Shown in pieces: positions 53,297 through 54,661 of a stretch of DNA of 54,661 nucleotides. Position numbers and translations under genes: made by a program. Origin of the DNA: JAGNLA01 sp964472265 (lineage in GTDB: Bacteria; Caldisericota; Caldisericia; JAAYUI01). How positions within the stretch are numbered: position 1 is the stretch's first letter; each line of letters starts with the position of its first letter. The notes under the pieces were generated by a model. That model was not told the origin of the DNA, did no database searches, and worked only from the letters and a program-made list of their open reading frames with translations. The stretch is from positions 1 through 54,661 of the forward strand of contig CAYYJO010000005.1 in NCBI GenBank assembly GCA_964472265.1, given 5' to 3'.

Positions 53297-54661
53297 CTAT
53301 TTTTTGAGTGCATCTTGTATGGCTTTATCGATTTTTTCCTTTGAATCGTCAGCTTTTCCGAGATATCTGGCAACAACATTATGCTGCTTATCAAGGATAA
53401 TAAATGTTGGAAACCCTTTTATTCCAATCCTGTCGCCGTAATCGTTTTCTTCATCATACAGGACAGTCCAGGTTAGCTCTTCAGCATCTTTTGTTGTTGC
53501 TGCATCTTCTTCTGGATCGTTGAGTATGGTTATAAACTCTACTTTATCTTTATATTGGTCGAATAACTCGGTAATCATTGGGTAGGATTCCCAGCAAGGC
53601 TGACACCATGAGGCCGAGAAGTCTAAAAATACCGCTTTGTCCTTGATCGAATCCAGATCGAAAACACTGCCATCCGTATTGTCCAATTTGAATGACAGGT
53701 GCTTGACGCAATCAGGGTCGACAAATTTTATCACTATCTCCTTCGTTTTGGCATACCATTCAAAACTCATTCCAAATGTATCAACAAGGAATTTTACGGG
53801 AAGGACGGTCGCGCCGTTGACTATCTTGGGCGTAACTTTCGGGTCTTTGTCAATTAGATACGTTTCCCCGTTTATCACAACTTCCGGGTTGTCTATTTGC
53901 ATGACAACATCCGTCTCTTTGTCTGCAGAATTGATATGGATGACCTTGGTTGCACCTAAATAAGCGATAAGCAAACCAGCACCTCGGGCAATGTAGAACA
54001 TTGGGCAGTACAGCTTGCCACCAATGATTGAAGGTGGAGTTCTCATGTCATCCTGTTTGACGCCACAGACTGACCACTGCTTTGAACCCACCGTGAACTT
54101 CATATACTTTTGACAATCGCCGCATTGCCTGTCCTTGTAAGGAGTTTTGTCTACAGGCTTCTCTTCCGGTTTTGGCTCTTCCGGATCCTCTTCCGGCTTG
54201 GTTTCGGTTGATTTTTTCTGCTTGACAGGATAGTCATCGACGATATGCTCATCATTCCAATATGTATTGAAATCATCGATGATGGACTGCGCTAACGCTG
54301 TGTCATTAATCAGCACATCGATTTCTTTGTTGGTCTCGAACGCCCTCTTCGACCAATTTGTCGATCCGAGGAAAACGATTGATTTATCGACAACAAGAAC
54401 TTTTCTGTGCATCAACCCCGTTGTTGTGTCCCATTTTATTGTTGCTTTATTGCCATCACGTTTTTCAAGCCTGGCTTCTGGACAACCCGTGATTTGGTCT
54501 TTTGAGTTTTTGTTCTCTGGATTATTTGGGCCTGTGTTGTCGGTAATTATTTTTATTTCTACGTTATTATCCAGGGCTTTTTCAAGAGCCTGGGTTAATG
54601 GGTCATAGTTGGTGAAATTGAACATTTCAACATAGATCGATTCCTTGGCGTTTTCAATGAG
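53297..54661 (-). CDS. Phospholipase-D-type domain, stalk repeats and TlpA-like thioredoxin fused in one protein (5' end outside the window)
   Basis: The visible 454 residues are open at the window edge. Residues 1-135 match the end of a PLD/Nuc-type domain: 'ENAKESIYVEMFNF', 'LEKALDNNVEIKIITD', then the HKD motif H85-R-K87-VLVV-D92 followed by 'FLGSTNWS' and 'NKEIDVLI'. A Pro/Glu/Lys linker (about 146-175) follows. Residues ~180-315 form two copper-amine-oxidase-N repeats ('PPSIIGGKLYCPMF', 'TPKIVNGATVLPVKF'). Residues ~320-454 are a TlpA/ResA-like thioredoxin: 'VFLDFSASWCQPCWESYP' with CxxC at 353-356 and the cis-proline 'IKGFPTFIILD'. A signal peptide is expected upstream because both the stalk and the TlpA type are exported domains. 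I know of no family with this order. Confidence 0.85.
   Translation of the reverse strand, partial: LIENAKESIYVEMFNFTNYDPLTQALEKALDNNVEIKIITDNTGPNNPENKNSKDQITGCPEARLEKRDGNKATIKWDTTTGLMHRKVLVVDKSIVFLGSTNWSKRAFETNKEIDVLINDTALAQSIIDDFNTYWNDEHIVDDYPVKQKKSTETKPEEDPEEPKPEEKPVDKTPYKDRQCGDCQKYMKFTVGSKQWSVCGVKQDDMRTPPSIIGGKLYCPMFYIARGAGLLIAYLGATKVIHINSADKETDVVMQIDNPEVVINGETYLIDKDPKVTPKIVNGATVLPVKFLVDTFGMSFEWYAKTKEIVIKFVDPDCVKHLSFKLDNTDGSVFDLDSIKDKAVFLDFSASWCQPCWESYPMITELFDQYKDKVEFITILNDPEEDAATTKDAEELTWTVLYDEENDYGDRIGIKGFPTFIILDKQHNVVARYLGKADDSKEKIDKAIQDALKK

Noticed and set aside
1..54661. CRISPR arrays, insertion sequences, integrases or rRNA genes
   Set aside because: I saw no spaced direct repeats, transposase or integrase motifs, terminal inverted repeats or rRNA sequence. 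The lysis cassette is the only phage-like element, and it has no attachment sites that I can recognise.

Overview
The window is a mid-GC bacterial chromosome segment from a draft or metagenomic assembly: a 10-base run of N at 16638-16647 marks a scaffold join. I cannot name the organism. The cluster hrcA-rsmE-mtaB-HIT-rpsU-pgpH-ybeY-dgkA resembles Firmicutes/Terrabacteria gene order. The many lipoproteins (11), PQQ-type propellers and copper-amine-oxidase-N 'stalk' domains recall poorly studied lineages such as Caldisericota relatives; that placement is a low-confidence inference.

Layout. 1-55 is a truncated tRNA-Val(GAC). 319-4864 holds a large secreted propeller/Ig/stalk protein, a lipoprotein, a 48-residue HTH protein and a methyltransferase. 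4861-11596 (minus) is one tight, mostly overlapping operon: GNAT, PEGA repeats, lipoprotein, TPR, a 32-residue symporter microprotein, an SSS symporter and two lipoproteins. 12335-13729 (minus) is a phage-type lysis cassette (XhlA-like, amidase, LLH-type holin) with no other phage genes, behind a glycosidase-like lipoprotein. 14853-17460 encodes a formate/nitrite channel and a ClC-CBS protein broken by the gap and a frameshift. 17461-29154 (minus) is the housekeeping cluster, running from hrcA to tpiA and ending in three lipoproteins. 29200-30189 is a TPP riboswitch with thiT. 30268-32584 is cobT-cobS-cobU. 32600-35242 (minus) is lgt, rhomboid and a propeller lipoprotein. 36240-42679 (minus) is a tandem array of three propeller genes, two with stalk domains. 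42749-48816 holds ridA, an unknown membrane protein, polA, coaE and a RecB-type nuclease. 48820-53262 holds a lipoprotein, membrane proteins, a short-chain ChrA and a TM2 protein. 53297 to the end is an open gene fusing a phospholipase-D-type domain, stalk domains and a TlpA-type thioredoxin.

Themes. The window is dominated by cell-envelope functions: lipoproteins and their maturase Lgt, secreted propellers and stalk domains, a lysis cassette, and transporters. The regulatory DNA is unusual in two ways. First, several genes have a good -35/-10 pair with 16-17 nt spacing ending only 6-8 nt before the start codon and no ribosome-binding site, which implies leaderless mRNAs. Second, two genes have a promoter nested inside the preceding gene's terminator, so that transcripts starting there would lack the 5' arm of the hairpin. 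Promoter, terminator and function calls were made by eye; no search or folding program was run.
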